The position numbers were made by a program, and so were the translations under genes. Below the pieces are notes generated by a model, which did not search any database, was not told the DNA's origin, and was given only the letters and a program-made list of their open reading frames with translations. From Bremia lactucae (Eukaryota; Oomycota; Peronosporomycetes; Peronosporales; Peronosporaceae), in NCBI RefSeq assembly GCF_004359215.1, contig NC_090619.1, forward strand, positions 1,568,618 through 1,632,617: 64,000 nt of DNA, written 5' to 3'. Shown piece by piece: positions 43,001 to 53,040 of the stretch (positions are counted from its first letter, which is position 1; each line of letters starts with the position of its first letter).

Positions 43001-43990
43001 AGCTTCAGAGTCCACGTCAGTAGGGCATCCCGCCCCTACTGCGCTTCTGCATTTCCCGAACCCTCAGTGGTCGATGCAGAAATCACGCGTCTCGCACGCT
43101 GGTTCTTGCATCACCCTTTGAAATGGGAGTCCTCTCGCTGGGCGTTTTTCCCAGCAGGGAATCTGGCATAGCAGCGAGCCATTATATTGCCGCGCTTGAC
43201 GCATTTGTAGCAGACTACGTCTGCATTGCCTAAATCCATAGGAGTGGCACCCGACCTCCCGGCCAACGGCTTTTTCCAAGCAGTCGCCGAGGCACTGTTG
43301 AAGGACTGCTCCTTAACTAAGGCAATTTGGATTGTAGCTTCCATCGTCGATGGCACCTTTCTGAAAAGGGCCTCTCGCGATGGGCCATGCCATAGTCCGT
43401 TCATAAACATGGGCACCTTAATGTGCTCTAGAATTTGACCTACGGTCTTGGATGCCGACAGCGAGCGCATCTCTTGCACATAATCTTGCAGAGAACGTTT
43501 TGCCTGTTGCACTCCAAAGAAGCGCGCCTTAAGCAGCACTTCGTTGTTCGACGGCAGGTACATGGCGCAAATTTTTGTCTTAAAGATCGCCCATGTAGCA
43601 AGCGCCATAACGTCCGCCAGAAGCGCCGAGAAAGCCCACTCTGAGGCCTTACCGCGCGGGTGCGACATGAGCTGCGCGACACCGCATTGCTGCACGGCAA
43701 ACAACCAGTGGACAATCGTGTGCGCCGCAGTTTCATCGAACTTGGCGGGTCCATCCGAATGGGCCTCAGCTGATGCGGCCGGGCAGATAGCATCTCAATA
43801 GTCATGTTGTGAACCTCATTCCGAGCCTTCTCATGCCTCAGCTCATCCTAAGTCTGAGTGAAGGACTCCGCTGAAGCATGATTCTGTGCCTCGGACGCGG
43901 CTCTCCGCTGTTCGAGCACGAATGCCTCAAACTGTTTTATTGAACAACATGTTGCTCAGGAGGACTGCCCAGCATAACTAGGGCTTGTTC
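43000..43990 (-). pseudogene. Gypsy gag relic with altered zinc knuckle (element C)
   Basis: The frame 43704-43111 encodes LMSHPRGKASEWAFSALLAD, ATWAIFKTKICAMYLPSNNE, QARFFG-like KARFFGVQQAKRSLQDYVQE and the knuckle CYKCVKRGNIMARC. The usual His of the CCHC box is Asn. The N-terminal coiled part is broken by frameshifts (43.99-43.72 kb). Related copies lie at 45.35-46.0 and 58.7-59.66 kb. Confidence 0.75.
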
Positions 43991-44120
43991 ACCAAGTCCC
44001 TGCGCCATGTGCCCTGCCACCTCCCGATGATGTTCGGAGAGTGGAAAAAATGAGCCCAATCGATATTGATGCTCAACCTCCACGTACACACGCAGAGATG
44101 CGGGTTGTGGGATCGATTTT

Positions 44121-44133
44121 AAGTGCTACCAAG
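44121..44133 (-). other. Primer-binding site (element C)
   Basis: The minus strand reads TGGTAGCACTT two bases after the LTR end at 44134, the same site as at 10587 and 59700. Confidence 0.7.
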
Positions 44134-44664
44134 TGTAGGCGGACACGTCGTAATGCGGCCACGCTCTACTTAGACACCTACCCTAGCACAGGGAGAAAGC
44201 GGTTAGACCAGCTTCTCTTACGTGTAGTGAGGTAGTTAAGTTGGGCGCCTTAGCGACCTCACCCAACGCACTAAGTACTCTAGTAAAGTGTCGTCACGGG
44301 AGCGGTAATCCGGCTCCTCGTGCGCCCTTATTAAGTAGAAAGTCGTTTTCAGACTGATTTATATTTGAGCGCATTAAATTTAAATATTTATTTTTACCAA
44401 TTGAAATGTCATCTCTGTAGGCAACACTAATATGTATTGCGAGCGTATCTTTCTAGAAACCTCGCGTAACGGATGACGCTAGGTGTGATCCCTTCTAATG
44501 TGAATGCACCTGTGCATCACATACACAAGGGTTGGCTCACAAATGTGAGCCACAACCGAGTGGTGGGTCTTATTACTTTATTTAAGTAATTGACCATTCC
44601 CTTAAGTGCACCAAGTGTACTTAACGGGGACTGTGTAACGTTAGGGCAACTTTAGCCCGCTACA
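44134..44664 (-). mobile_element. 5' LTR of gypsy element C (531 bp)
   Basis: Minus-strand LTR from TGTAGCGGGCTAAAG (44664) to ...GTGTCCGCCTACA (44134), with matching terminal inverted ends and the primer-binding site directly downstream. It is inserted into a LINE relic, whose sequence stops at about 44670. Confidence 0.75.
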
Positions 44665-44669
44665 AATGC

Positions 44670-45250
44670 AATAGGTCGGTAGTCCATCGCGTCGTCGTAG
44701 TCCCCCTTTTTCGTAGCAGAATAACCAACCCTTCTTAAAATGGCTTAGGCAGCTCACCTCCATTGAGGAGCTCATTCCTTAGTGAAACCCATTGCGGGAA
44801 CCATCATTATTTCGTTGGGGGATCGTCTGCGCCTGCCGCTTTATGACGATTTCAGTGCATGTATAGCGTGGACGACCTCGGTTAAAGTATCTCATTCTTG
44901 AGGTGCGGATTGGCCGCTAGCGAAATCCGACGGGGACACGGTATATGAATCAGCTTATCAAACTCTTCCACCATTTGCGCCGTTGGCGTGATGCGTTGCG
45001 CTGCTTCAAAAAATTGGTGTTTATTCCAACCCAAATGTGACATCTCAGCGTCAGTATCCCTTCTTATTGCAGGTCTTGTAGCTAATGGCGAATACGCGCT
45101 TGAACGCGGCACCGTTGATCTGACACCTTGACTTCTAAAAGCTCCTTCCTCCTATTTCGTCCCATCTGTTTTGCGTGCGGATCTTGTAAGTAATCGTGTT
45201 TCGCCATTGCGCGTCAATTGTTTTCACCTTTTTTTGCATTGCTACACACC
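44670..45250 (-). pseudogene. LINE (non-LTR) reverse transcriptase N-terminal relic
   Basis: The minus strand reads EVVHAIHALKSS-type then KAAGADDPPT, the linker before LINE RT. SLRNELLNGGELPKPF follows, then a stop and EGLVILLRKRG, matching the ELLxGGELPxSFxEGLxxPLRKKG pattern of L1-like RTs (44.90-44.71 kb). Upstream frames (45112-44882) fit the endonuclease-RT linker. It is truncated by LTR insertion. Confidence 0.55.
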
Positions 45251-45339
45251 TAGGCTAATTTGTCCTATGTTGCTGCCCTAATTGACTCCCCGACTCTCGC
45301 CGCAACGAGTAAATCCAACAATGCTACGGCCCGGTTGGG

Positions 45340-46019
45340 GCGCACTGTCATCCTAAAGGCCATAGGGCTCCCCCGTATCCGATAAACGAATTTATTGTCC
45401 AGGCGGCGAACCGCGTTTCCACGGCCCCTGGCTTAATGAAGTTGCACGCGTCCTCCATAATTCGGAGCTGACATAGCCTTTGGAGGGCCGCATTCTCTGT
45501 TCTCCCGTGTCTATGTCCGCTATGGCGGTCTAGCTCCGGAATCGGACCTTCGGTAATGGATGCCGACAGCGACCGCATATCCTGCACATACTCTTCAAGG
45601 ATTGCTTTGCCTGTCGCGCCCCAAAGAAGCGCGCCTGAAGCAACACATCGTTGTTAGGCGGCTGGTACATGAAGGGAATCTTTTCCTTAAAGATTGCCCA
45701 TGTAGGGAAAGCCTTTCCGTCTGTCATATGCGACGAGTTAGCCCACTCTGAGGCCTTACCGCGCAGACGCGGCATGGCAAAGGACACCATCCGGGTGTCG
45801 TCTTCGATGAGCTGCGCTGCATTGCATCACGGCTGACAGCCAGTGGACAGTTGTGTGCGCTGCAGTTCCAATGAACTTGGTCGGGTCTATTTGAATGAGC
45901 CTCGGCTGATGCGGTCGCGCGGAGAGCATCTCAACAGTTCTGTTCAGGGTCTCGCTCAGAGCCTGCTCTCGCCTATAGGAAAAAAATGTACAAATATACA
46001 TATTGCTATCTTTTTTCAA
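45340..46019 (-). pseudogene. Gypsy gag relic (third copy)
   Basis: The minus strand reads FAMPRLRGKASEWANSSHMT, ATWAIFKEK-like TWAIFKEKIPFMYQPPNNDV and QARFFGARQAKQSL (45790-45540). Diverged frames lie on both sides. Same gag family as 43.1 and 58.9 kb. Truncated at the right about 330 bp before the phosphatase gene. Confidence 0.65.
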
Positions 46020-46353
46020 CTACCTTAACACGTTGTGCTATGTGGTCAATCGACATTTTCTCATCAAGTTACGTGACGCATCAAAATTGCAAGGTCACGA
46101 AAACTGCGTCATCTAGACTCCTGACAGCTGTATCAGATGTGTTTATTTACATGGAAACGCCAATGAGATCATTTCGCTTATCTACTCGAATCGCGAATCA
46201 TCATCGTAGGTCTACTACTTGTACCTGTCATCATATTGAGTGCGCAATTTTTGATATTTAAATAGACAGCTCAAATATCTTGCGACACTGACTCGAGATT
46301 TATTAATGAATCGGTTTAGCAAGGGTATTTAACGGTACTTGCGTATTGACAAA
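46020..46353. promoter_or_regulatory. Upstream region of phosphatase-like gene
   Basis: About 330 bp between a gag relic and the phosphatase-like start codon. It holds a TTACGTGACGCATC stretch reminiscent of bZIP sites near 46067-46081. No core promoter could be assigned with confidence. Confidence 0.3.
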
Positions 46354-47413
46354 ATGGTTGACACTAACTCGGATGCCGCGATTGCTACTACGCTGCCGTC
46401 CATGAATCCTCCACTATTTTTTGAAATTGTAGAAGACCAAGTGTATCGTTCAAACAAATGCGATACATCGTCGTTCTCTTTTTTAGGAACACTGCAGCTC
46501 AATACAGTGGTGTACCTCTCCTACGATGATTTCTCGCGCGATTTAACCGTCTTCTTCACTGAGAAGAATATTAATGTCGTGCGTTAAGTCGTCGGCGCAT
46601 CGAAAATGCACAATTTTCTGATTAGCTCTAAGTATTTGCTGTGGATAGATTCACCTTGGCATGAAGTACCGCACACCATCGTCACAGTGGAAGGGCATAT
46701 CAGAAGGCATGGCAAAGGATGCCATCGAGTGTATTTTGGACAAGAAATTGCACCCAATTTTGGTGATGTGCAAGTAAGGCCATTGTCACATTTTTTCTAA
46801 GGACCTCGATTATGTTTTACCTGCTCATCATAGAACAGGCGTGCACTTTGCTGGAACGATGATTGGCTGTTTGCGACGCCTACAGAATTGGAGCTTAACA
46901 TCGACCATTGATAAGGTCTATATAAAGTAGACATGCTGAATAGATACAGCAAAGTTATTAAGGCTGTAAGCAGTATCGTAACATTGCAGGCAGTGTCAAG
47001 ACGCGATTTGAAAATGAGCAATTTATTGAGCTTTTTGACGTGGATTTGGTCACTTTGCCGCAAGAGCTGCCGTCATGGTTTATCGATCATCAACGACTTA
47101 CGGTATAATTTTTTATAACTCTGATAGTGTGATACTCATAACGGTATTGCAGGAAATGGAGCGAATTGCACTGACCAAGGGCGAGATTTTTCCTGGAATG
47201 AAATCCAGCAGTGCAAAAGCGCAACTGATCGAGCCCAAGAGCATTGCAAAAGTTACGAAGGAGTCGAGAACAACCGAAAATTCAATTGTAGTTGGAGAAT
47301 TGTCTCCTTTGGCGTACCAGAAGTATTTCTTTTATCTTCAAGGTCCGCTAGTGTCTTCATCTGTAAAGTTTTCAGAAAAGAAAAGCATCATCGGTGACGA
47401 TGATGACGACTAA
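46354..47413 (+). CDS. Siw14/Oca1-type atypical phosphatase, predicted inactive
   Basis: Five exons: 46354-46578, 46649-46773, 46834-46915, 46971-47102, 47153-47413. Introns are 50-70 bp (GTGCGT..ATAG, GTAAGG..ATAG, GTCTAT..TAAG, GTATAA..GCAG). The product is 274 residues. Family signatures run in order: FEIVEDQVYRSNKCDTSSF, FLGTLQLNTVVYLSYDDFS, VIHLGM-type INVIHLGMKYR, AIECILDKKLHPILVMC, GCLRRLQNWSLTSTID, YRNIAGSVKTRFENEQFIEL. These proteins hydrolyse inositol pyrophosphates or phospho-residues using a CX5R loop. Here the loop reads C116-KTGVH-F122, so the invariant Arg is Phe. The Asp-rich C-terminus ends at a TAA. The annotated ATG is 46354; an upstream in-frame TTG is not a likely start. 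It converges with alpha-SNAP, 118 bp apart. Confidence 0.85.
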
Positions 47414-47531
47414 AACTTAATGACACATAGTAAGCCAATGTCAATATTATTTTTCTCCACCGGTCTGCATGAGCCAATTACTAACTGCTGACAGATATCT
47501 ACAAAGGCTAAGTCGCAATCTCCTTACATGC

Positions 47532-48669
47532 TTATGTCAAGTCCTGAGCGACATCCACTTCCCCAGCAATACCTTCCTTTATACGCAACAACAGTGTGAT
47601 TTTCCATGGCTCAATCTTCGAAATTTTGTCAAATTGGAAGACGGCGTCCGCAAAGGCATCAGCGTTAAATTCTTCGTAGCTTTGAGTCATGGCTTGCAAG
47701 AATTTGCCCTCTCGACTATCTGCAAACGTATAATCGATATCCTGAAACTGGTCCCACTTCATTTGCACAAGTACCATGTCCTTGGTCGCCAATGCGCAAA
47801 TTCCAGCATTTAGGAGGTGATTTTTCGCATTAAATTTTAGCAGATTCGACTCCATCGAAGACTTGGCAGTATTTTCATAAATTTCGAGCGCCGCATCGTA
47901 CCTAAGGCGTACTCATAATCAGTTCAGCCAATGACTTGCATATGCCACCAATCACATACTTTCCGAGCTCCGCAGAGAATTGCGCGACCTTGAGCATCAT
48001 GTTGTTAGCGGACGATTCCTGGTTCTCTCCGCTGAAATAGTCGGCGGCCTGGCGATACGCGTCAAGTGCTTCCTCCTTGTTTTCTTGCTGCTCGTAAATT
48101 TCACCAATTCGCTTCTGTAGTTTGGCAGCATTCGAGAAACGTCCGGCATCGCATAACATCGAGATGGCTGTCTTGTAATGCACCATCGCGTCTTTAAAAG
48201 CAACAATTTGATAACGTAATTATATATAAATATCGTCATTTGTTAGCTTACGTACCCATAAGATTCACCTTTGCTAGCGCGTCAGCCGCTTGCTGGTAGA
48301 ACTGGGCTGCACAGGAATTCTCGTTCATGCGGGTCTGCAAAAATTAGCCCAGTGCTGAGTCTTCTCTAGCGTATGAAATGTACCAAAATATATATATATG
48401 CACCTGACAGCGCGCACACTTTTCATAAGCCTCTGCAGCCTTCTGCCCTGCGTTACAGAAGACACAATTTCGTTAGTAAGGTGTAGCTGAACGAGGAGGC
48501 TGCGACGATTACAATTCTTGGCAATCTTGAACTGATTAGCAGCCTTTTCAAATAAGTCGCTTGCATCATCGTTGCGCTGCGAGCTCGAGCCAAAAGAGAA
48601 GAACGATGTTTTCTTCAACGCTTTGTCGCCTTGCGCTAGAAAATCTTTAGCCTTGGCTTCTGCGGACAT
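47532..48669 (-). CDS. NAPA: Alpha-SNAP (soluble NSF attachment protein)
   Basis: Five exons: 48669-48513, 48447-48404, 48334-48256, 48191-47960, 47901-47532; four introns of 58-69 bp. The product is 293 residues, close to the usual 295. The N-terminal membrane-attachment loop KKTSFFSFGSSS is followed by TPR-like helices: LFEKAANQFKIAKNWQKAAE, YEKCARCQ, FYQQAADALAKVNLMDAMVH, GRFSNAAKLQKRIGEIYEQQ, YRQAADYFSGE, AALEIYENTAKSSMESNLLK, HLLNAGICALATKDMVLVQM. The C-terminus, LLLRIKEGIAGEVDVAQDLT, is the NSF-stimulating end. Alpha-SNAP recruits NSF to SNARE complexes for disassembly after membrane fusion. An apparent frameshift near 47.90 kb disappears when the GTATGT...CCTTAG intron is recognised. 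All exons are intact. Confidence 0.93.
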
Positions 48670-48973
48670 ACTAGCTTATATTTGTTGCCACCCCGGCGGA
48701 ATACAAGAATTTTAGGTATGTGTGTCACACACACACTAGGAGTTTTGCATTCCTGCTCTATTAGACGAAAATATTTGCGTCTTTGAAAGATTGAAACTCT
48801 TACTCTTTGGCTTGCTGTATAATGCCTGCATTTTCTGCTTTTGACTACCATGCACGTTATTGATCATTAGTCGAGCAACAACAGCTGCATTTTCTATTAT
48901 CGTATCTAAAAATTTCGAGCAATAAACTCGCATACAAAAACAATAATTAATACTTTATATTCATGACACGTCT
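48670..48973. other. Upstream flank of alpha-SNAP gene
   Basis: AT-rich 5' flank with no other gene. The minus-strand frames 48933-48636 look non-coding. Confidence 0.4.
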
Positions 48974-49195
48974 TGTAACGTGGTGTTTCGTTACATGAAA
49001 TTAACATTGAAAGGTTGTTAATTAATATATTATCTAAAAGGTAGAGAATATTTGGAGAATATTACTTTACATAGTAATATTCGAAAAGCTTATCCATTGG
49101 TAGATCTAGGCCATTACATCTACTTGCTCCGCCAGTCAGCACTGGACAGGAAGCTTTCAGCCTACGTATTAGGTACCAAGTTAAATTCAATTTAA
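48974..49195 (+). mobile_element. Decayed, truncated gypsy LTR
   Basis: Starts TGTAACGTGGTGTTTCGTTA and parallels 603-800 (TTAATTAATATATTATC, TTTGGAGAATATTACTTTA, GCTTATCCATT). The second half is missing. Confidence 0.7.
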
Positions 49196-49456
49196 TTAAT
49201 TTTTTTAAGATTTATAATTGTACTAAGTACGACCGTGTTCCCGCTTTTCAATAATTACTTATTCTCAGGTTATTTATCATTGGTCCACATTGGGTCTTCC
49301 CCCCAATAATGAACCAATATTTTTTAATTACTCTGTGCCCGCTATCCGGGCACAGCACCTGCCTACAAATGTAATTATTATTATTTTTTTCCCTGTAATG
49401 TGGCATATTACAAAGCGCCAGATCAGGCGGGGCAAATATGCCTGTCATTTGCTGTT

Positions 49457-49702
49457 TCAGCAAATTCCACGTGGGAAAGCGTCATTCATAGACGTACTGC
49501 ACGTTAGTGCCCATTCCATGGCTATATTACCGAGTTTAGAGATGACCATGGCCACCTTTTGTCGTTCTGTTAAGAATATGGCAGAGTCTATAGACATCTC
49601 CATCTGCTTGATCCAGAAGAGGAAGGTTTTATCCTCCTGACCCTCATATGTCAAATTATTGACAGCAAGAGGGCGTGCCTTAGGGCCCTGGATCAGGTAC
49701 AA
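49457..49702 (-). pseudogene. Gypsy gag relic (element G)
   Basis: The minus strand reads NNLTYEGQEDKTFLFWIKQM, EMSIDSAIFLTERQKVAMVI and SKLGNIAMEWALTC, a typical oomycete gypsy Gag N-half. The primer-binding site and LTR lie to the right, consistent with minus orientation. An LTR-start-like GTGCTGTGCCCGGATAGCGG lies to the left (about 49.33-49.37 kb), so most of pol is deleted. Confidence 0.7.
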
Positions 49703-49917
49703 ATGTGTACCGAGTCGGCAACGATGCCGCTAAGTGGTCCTGTATTGTCCAATAAGAGAGGATTGCATGAAGGGTTCAATTCTTGCATCCAGGCGCTCTG
49801 GGAAAAGATATATTTCTAAACGAAGCTTTGATCTTCTCAAACGCTGCTTTCGCCTTTGAATGCTCGGGGAAAGTCTCCATTTAAGCAGAGGCTCACGCTT
49901 ATAGAGACTCAGGCGTA

Positions 49918-49930
49918 GAGTGCTACCAGG
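49918..49930 (-). other. Primer-binding site (element G)
   Basis: TGGTAGCACTC on the minus strand, two bases from the LTR end at 49931. Confidence 0.65.
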
Positions 49931-50260
49931 TGTAGCGGAGCTACCTCGCTCGTTGAGTCAGAAAAAGAATTATAGACTCATCGAGTCAGAAAAAGACTTA
50001 TAGACTCATCGAGTCACTTCGTTCTATAAAAAACAAAGAAGTTTAACAACTCATAAAGTCGTACAAACTCATTAAATTATAGTTCAAGGGATTCAGGGGT
50101 TCGTAGGACTAGGTGGCAACTAATGCCCGAGAGTATGTACCTTAGGAAGGCCTATTACTCTCAGCGATCGCAGCGCATAGACTTCGGCCACTAGATATCT
50201 ATCTGGTGGCGAGCACTCCTATCACCCATTATAAATGAGATTTAAATGAGATTACCTATT
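49931..50260 (-). mobile_element. Gypsy LTR, family B (minus orientation)
   Basis: The LTR end lies at 49931 (TGTAGCGGAGCTACC on the plus strand). It shares GGCAACTAATGCCCG, CTTAGGAAGG and a hairpin (50187-50210) with the plus-oriented copy at 59.92-60.28 kb. It also contains a direct repeat of 28 bp (49955-49982 and 49983-50010). The right boundary is uncertain. Confidence 0.6.
49955..50010. repeat. 28-bp tandem duplication in LTR
   Basis: Two copies of a unit starting GAGTCAGAAAAAGA and ending TATAGACTCATC, differing by one base. Confidence 0.75.
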
Positions 50261-50359
50261 TTAAATAGAAAAATGAGTATTTTTTATTTTTATGGTCTCA
50301 AGTGTAAAATGTACCATATTAGCGGTTTACCAACCTAAGTTTACCCCATCCTAATTAAT

Positions 50360-51300
50360 ATCTCCGAGTTCAAGGCAATTGAAGACGACTCCTTGTTTAG
50401 ATGGCTTTTCGAAGTAGACGATGCCATTGAAGCTTGCCCCATCGACAATGATATGACCTAAGTACAGTTTGACATGTCCAACTGTGCCGAATTCAGAGCT
50501 CGAGCAGAGCTCCTGGATTTGAGCAGGGCAAGCGTATGCCCAGCACAAACAATACTTTGTATCGTAATTGCTGAGCAGACACAGGTAACTGTGTTTATCA
50601 AGGGCTTCGCGAGTGGTAACGGAGCTCTTTGGGGCTAAGCTCTTTAGTTTTTACCTCCACGAGGTTCTACAAAGCCTAGTTCATTCCCAGTATAGCGTTT
50701 GGCACCTGCTGGGAGTCGGCATTTTTCCGTCAAGACCTACTTGTCCGCCTAAAACTTACAAACGCTCGATTAAGCGATCTCTTTAGCGAAAGGTAAGATT
50801 TAAGGCTGAAACATGCTTTCGTAAAGGTTACTATCGTACTCCAAGGAGACAACAAGTCGGAGGTCTAGAACCTATGGACCTCTCATATATAGAGAGCGAG
50901 CCCTCGCTTAACTACAAGCGATTGCAAAGGTGCAGTCGCTGTCAAAAGGCAAAGCACTACGCCTATGTATTTAGTGCCAACGACCAGTGCCAAGAAGTAC
51001 TGAGCGAAACGATCGACCTCCCGCTGATAAAAGCGAAGAACGCAGATCCGACGCTGGTGTGAAATCGCAAGGGTAGGCTGATCATAAAAATGGTTGGGGT
51101 CAGAATGTGCAAGCGCCTTATTGATTTAGCGACATAACCAGTGCGATGATGATCTCATCGTGCTGGATTTGGATGATCGTTTGAATACCATGGATCAGAA
51201 AGTACGAGCCATGTATAGATTGGCAGATCGATCCATTTATATGCGTTTTTTCTGTTCATCAGATGACCATCTAGTGCCTGTGCCAGAATAAATTGAAGGT
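50360..51300 (+). pseudogene. Gypsy gag and protease relic (element E)
   Basis: The plus strand gives FEAIEDDSLFRWLFEVDDAI, EACPIDNDMT and FDMSNCAEF (50.37-50.50 kb). A zinc-knuckle region follows, SRCQKAKHYAYVF (about 50.93 kb), in which the usual GH is KH. The protease piece is DDLIVLDLDDRLNTMDQKVR (about 51.15 kb). Frameshifts throughout. It is followed directly by integrase sequence, so RT and RNase H are deleted. Confidence 0.6.
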
Positions 51301-51417
51301 ATAGATAGATACAGCAAAGCTGTTTTTTAATCGTGTACCGCGACAAAACATTGTGCCAGGGTCAATTGTCTCCGATAGAGACTCCCGTTTCAGGGGTGCT
51401 TTCTGAGAGTCGATCTT

Positions 51418-52110
51418 ATGCTTAGCACCAGATTGGGCATGTCTACAGCGGATCATCGCAGACCGATGGTCAAATCGAACGTGTCAATTGCGTCATTGAA
51501 GACGTTCTGCGCAGTGTACGCGATGAGATACCAAAGCGCTAGAGCACAAAGTTTCGGCTCGTCGCTTTTTGGGTCTTTTGGCGACACTGACGATGTCGCC
51601 GACATTTTAGAGCAAAAACTTCGCTTTGATGTGGCGAAGCTGAAGCCAAATGCTAATTAAGTGTGGCGTATCAGCTGAGAAAACGAGGCTATGCCTAGCT
51701 AGCACTCTTTTGCTTCGGTTGTACATGCAACCGCAGATCCAAGCCACAATATGGTCGAGGATCCGTCCATTCCCACATCTATTGATGGGAAGCGTCGTCT
51801 GAAGCTAGTTGACCCCAAGCGTGGCGCTCGAATATGTCAACATTGTAAAGGCAATCTTTCGAAGGGGTATCTCGTCCTCCAAGCGTAGTTCGAAAAGGGA
51901 TACCGAATTCACTTCACCAGATACTGGTATGGACCCTTGCAACGACGTTGGTTTCAAGATTACTAACGTGACAATCCTGTATATTCTTGGGCGTCGAGAA
52001 ACGCAGGAGGGGCTATAGTATCGGTCGAGTCTTTTGTTGCTTCAAATCGTGAGACTCTTGCTCGAACTGAGCGCAACCTCGACGCGATCCAAAACATCTT
52101 TTGGCGTTGG
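51418..52110 (+). pseudogene. Gypsy integrase core and C-terminal relic (element E)
   Basis: STRLGMSTADHRRPMVKSNV overlaps DGQIERVNCVIEDVLRSV in a second frame (51.42-51.52 kb), the integrase core helix region. Later pieces (SVESFVASNRETLARTERNL, 52.02-52.08 kb) fit the pol C-terminal linker. Heavily decayed. Confidence 0.55.
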
Positions 52111-52270
52111 AGCGTCATCAACCACGTTTAGAGAGCCTGCTGAACATTCTGATTAGGATGTAACAATCTGCGGCACAGCCGTTTGTCTCGGCGAAAGAGC
52201 CTTCAAACTCACATGGATAGGATCTCAATTTGGGTTTAGCAACCCAACGTTGAGCACTGGGTGTACTGGA

Positions 52271-52345
52271 TAATACTTCAGTGCAAGCTGCGCACACACC
52301 CAACGTTGAGCACTGGGTGTGTGCGCAGCTTGCACGGAAGTATTA
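52271..52345. repeat. 32-bp inverted repeat with 11-nt loop
   Basis: Arms 52271-52302 and 52314-52345 match at 31 of 32 positions (TAATACTTC.GTGCAAGC... and its complement). The loop is ACGTTGAGCAC. A partial direct copy of the arm/loop core (CCAACGTTGAGCACTGGGTG) also lies just upstream at about 52246-52265. Confidence 0.85.
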
Positions 52346-52398
52346 CCTAGGCCCATCTTGGCCACGACCGTAAATGGTCCAATAAAGCGCGGACGCAA

Positions 52399-52822
52399 TT
52401 GGTCGTATTACCGCAGCTATTACGTTTAAAGGTAGGTTTTTATATTGTAGCAGGACTCGATGACCGGCCGCAGAAAAATCATACAGCATCTGCCTTTAGC
52501 ATATTCTCTTGCTATTTTGACTGTCTTGACAAAAAGCCATTGTATCACACACGTGTCGCAAGACATTTAATCGTTACGACATCCACTTACAGCGTTTATC
52601 ACTTTAAGCGGCATGATATGGGAGTGGTTGATAATACGGGCTTTAATGCCCTGGCTACTTTTAATCGTCTAGTGACGCAACTGTTCCGTCATCAAGATTA
52701 TGCTCCTTATTATTTAGATGACAGCTTTGCCCACAGCCGTGCGGAGCAGGTTCGGTCGGTTGAGGATATTCAAATAGACCATTTGCAAGCAGTATTCGAC
52801 AACATGCGCCCAAATAAGTTGT
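52399..52822 (+). pseudogene. Gypsy reverse transcriptase palm relic
   Basis: The frame reads LVTQLFRHQDYAPYYLDDSF, AHSRAEQ and DHLQAVFDNMRPNKL, with YYLDD as the active site. The upstream part is decayed. The frame stops at about 52822, where a tRNA-like sequence begins. RNase H sequence of a related element resumes at 53.27 kb. Confidence 0.7.
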
Positions 52823-52825
52823 AAA

Positions 52826-52895
52826 AAGCTAGAGACGGGTTCGAATCGTCATCAAAGGATTTGCAGTCCTTAAATTACCGTTATGTTATCTAGCC
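52826..52895 (-). tRNA. Organelle-type tRNA-Cys(GCA), probably a mitochondrial DNA insertion
   Basis: The minus strand folds as a 70-nt cloverleaf. The acceptor is GGCTAGA/TCTAGCT (one G-U). The D-arm is ACAT...ATTT around AACGGTA (one mismatch). The anticodon stem AAGGA/TCCTT closes loop CTGCAAA, giving anticodon GCA. The T-arm is GACGA/CCGTC with loop TTCGAAC (one mismatch). The D-arm does not fit the nuclear A-box consensus, and the form resembles mitochondrial or bacterial tRNA-Cys. It lies exactly where the RT relic breaks, followed by AT-rich sequence. It is most likely not expressed. Confidence 0.6.
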
Positions 52896-52931
52896 AATAA
52901 TAAATAAATATCTATATGAACAAAATAAAAA

Positions 52932-53020
52932 TGCGCCTCCCCTGCGCGACGCTTCATTGTGTCTTGTAACGATTGGCGGGGTTGATTTAAAGTTGAATCA
53001 GTTAGTTTAATTTTTATGAG
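52932..53020 (-). mobile_element. Gypsy LTR fragment
   Basis: GCGCCTCCCCTGCGC, TGTCTTGTAACGATTGGCGG and GGTTGATTTAA match the core of the LTRs at 4.6-4.7 and 40.4 kb, in minus LTR orientation. Confidence 0.65.
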
Positions 53021-53040
53021 TATATTAAATCATTATTCAT

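Noticed and set aside
46339..46353. Upstream TTG as start of the phosphatase-like protein
   Set aside because: The ATG at 46354 is in frame 15 bases downstream and is the normal eukaryotic start.
47895..47910. Apparent frameshift in alpha-SNAP between LAELIMSTP and YDAALEIYE
   Set aside because: A GT...AG intron (47959-47902) removes the intervening codons and restores the frame exactly, so the gene is intact.
52830..52850. GGTTCGAATC read as a SINE B box on the plus strand
   Set aside because: No A box lies upstream on that strand. The minus strand folds as a complete tRNA-Cys, which explains the sequence better.
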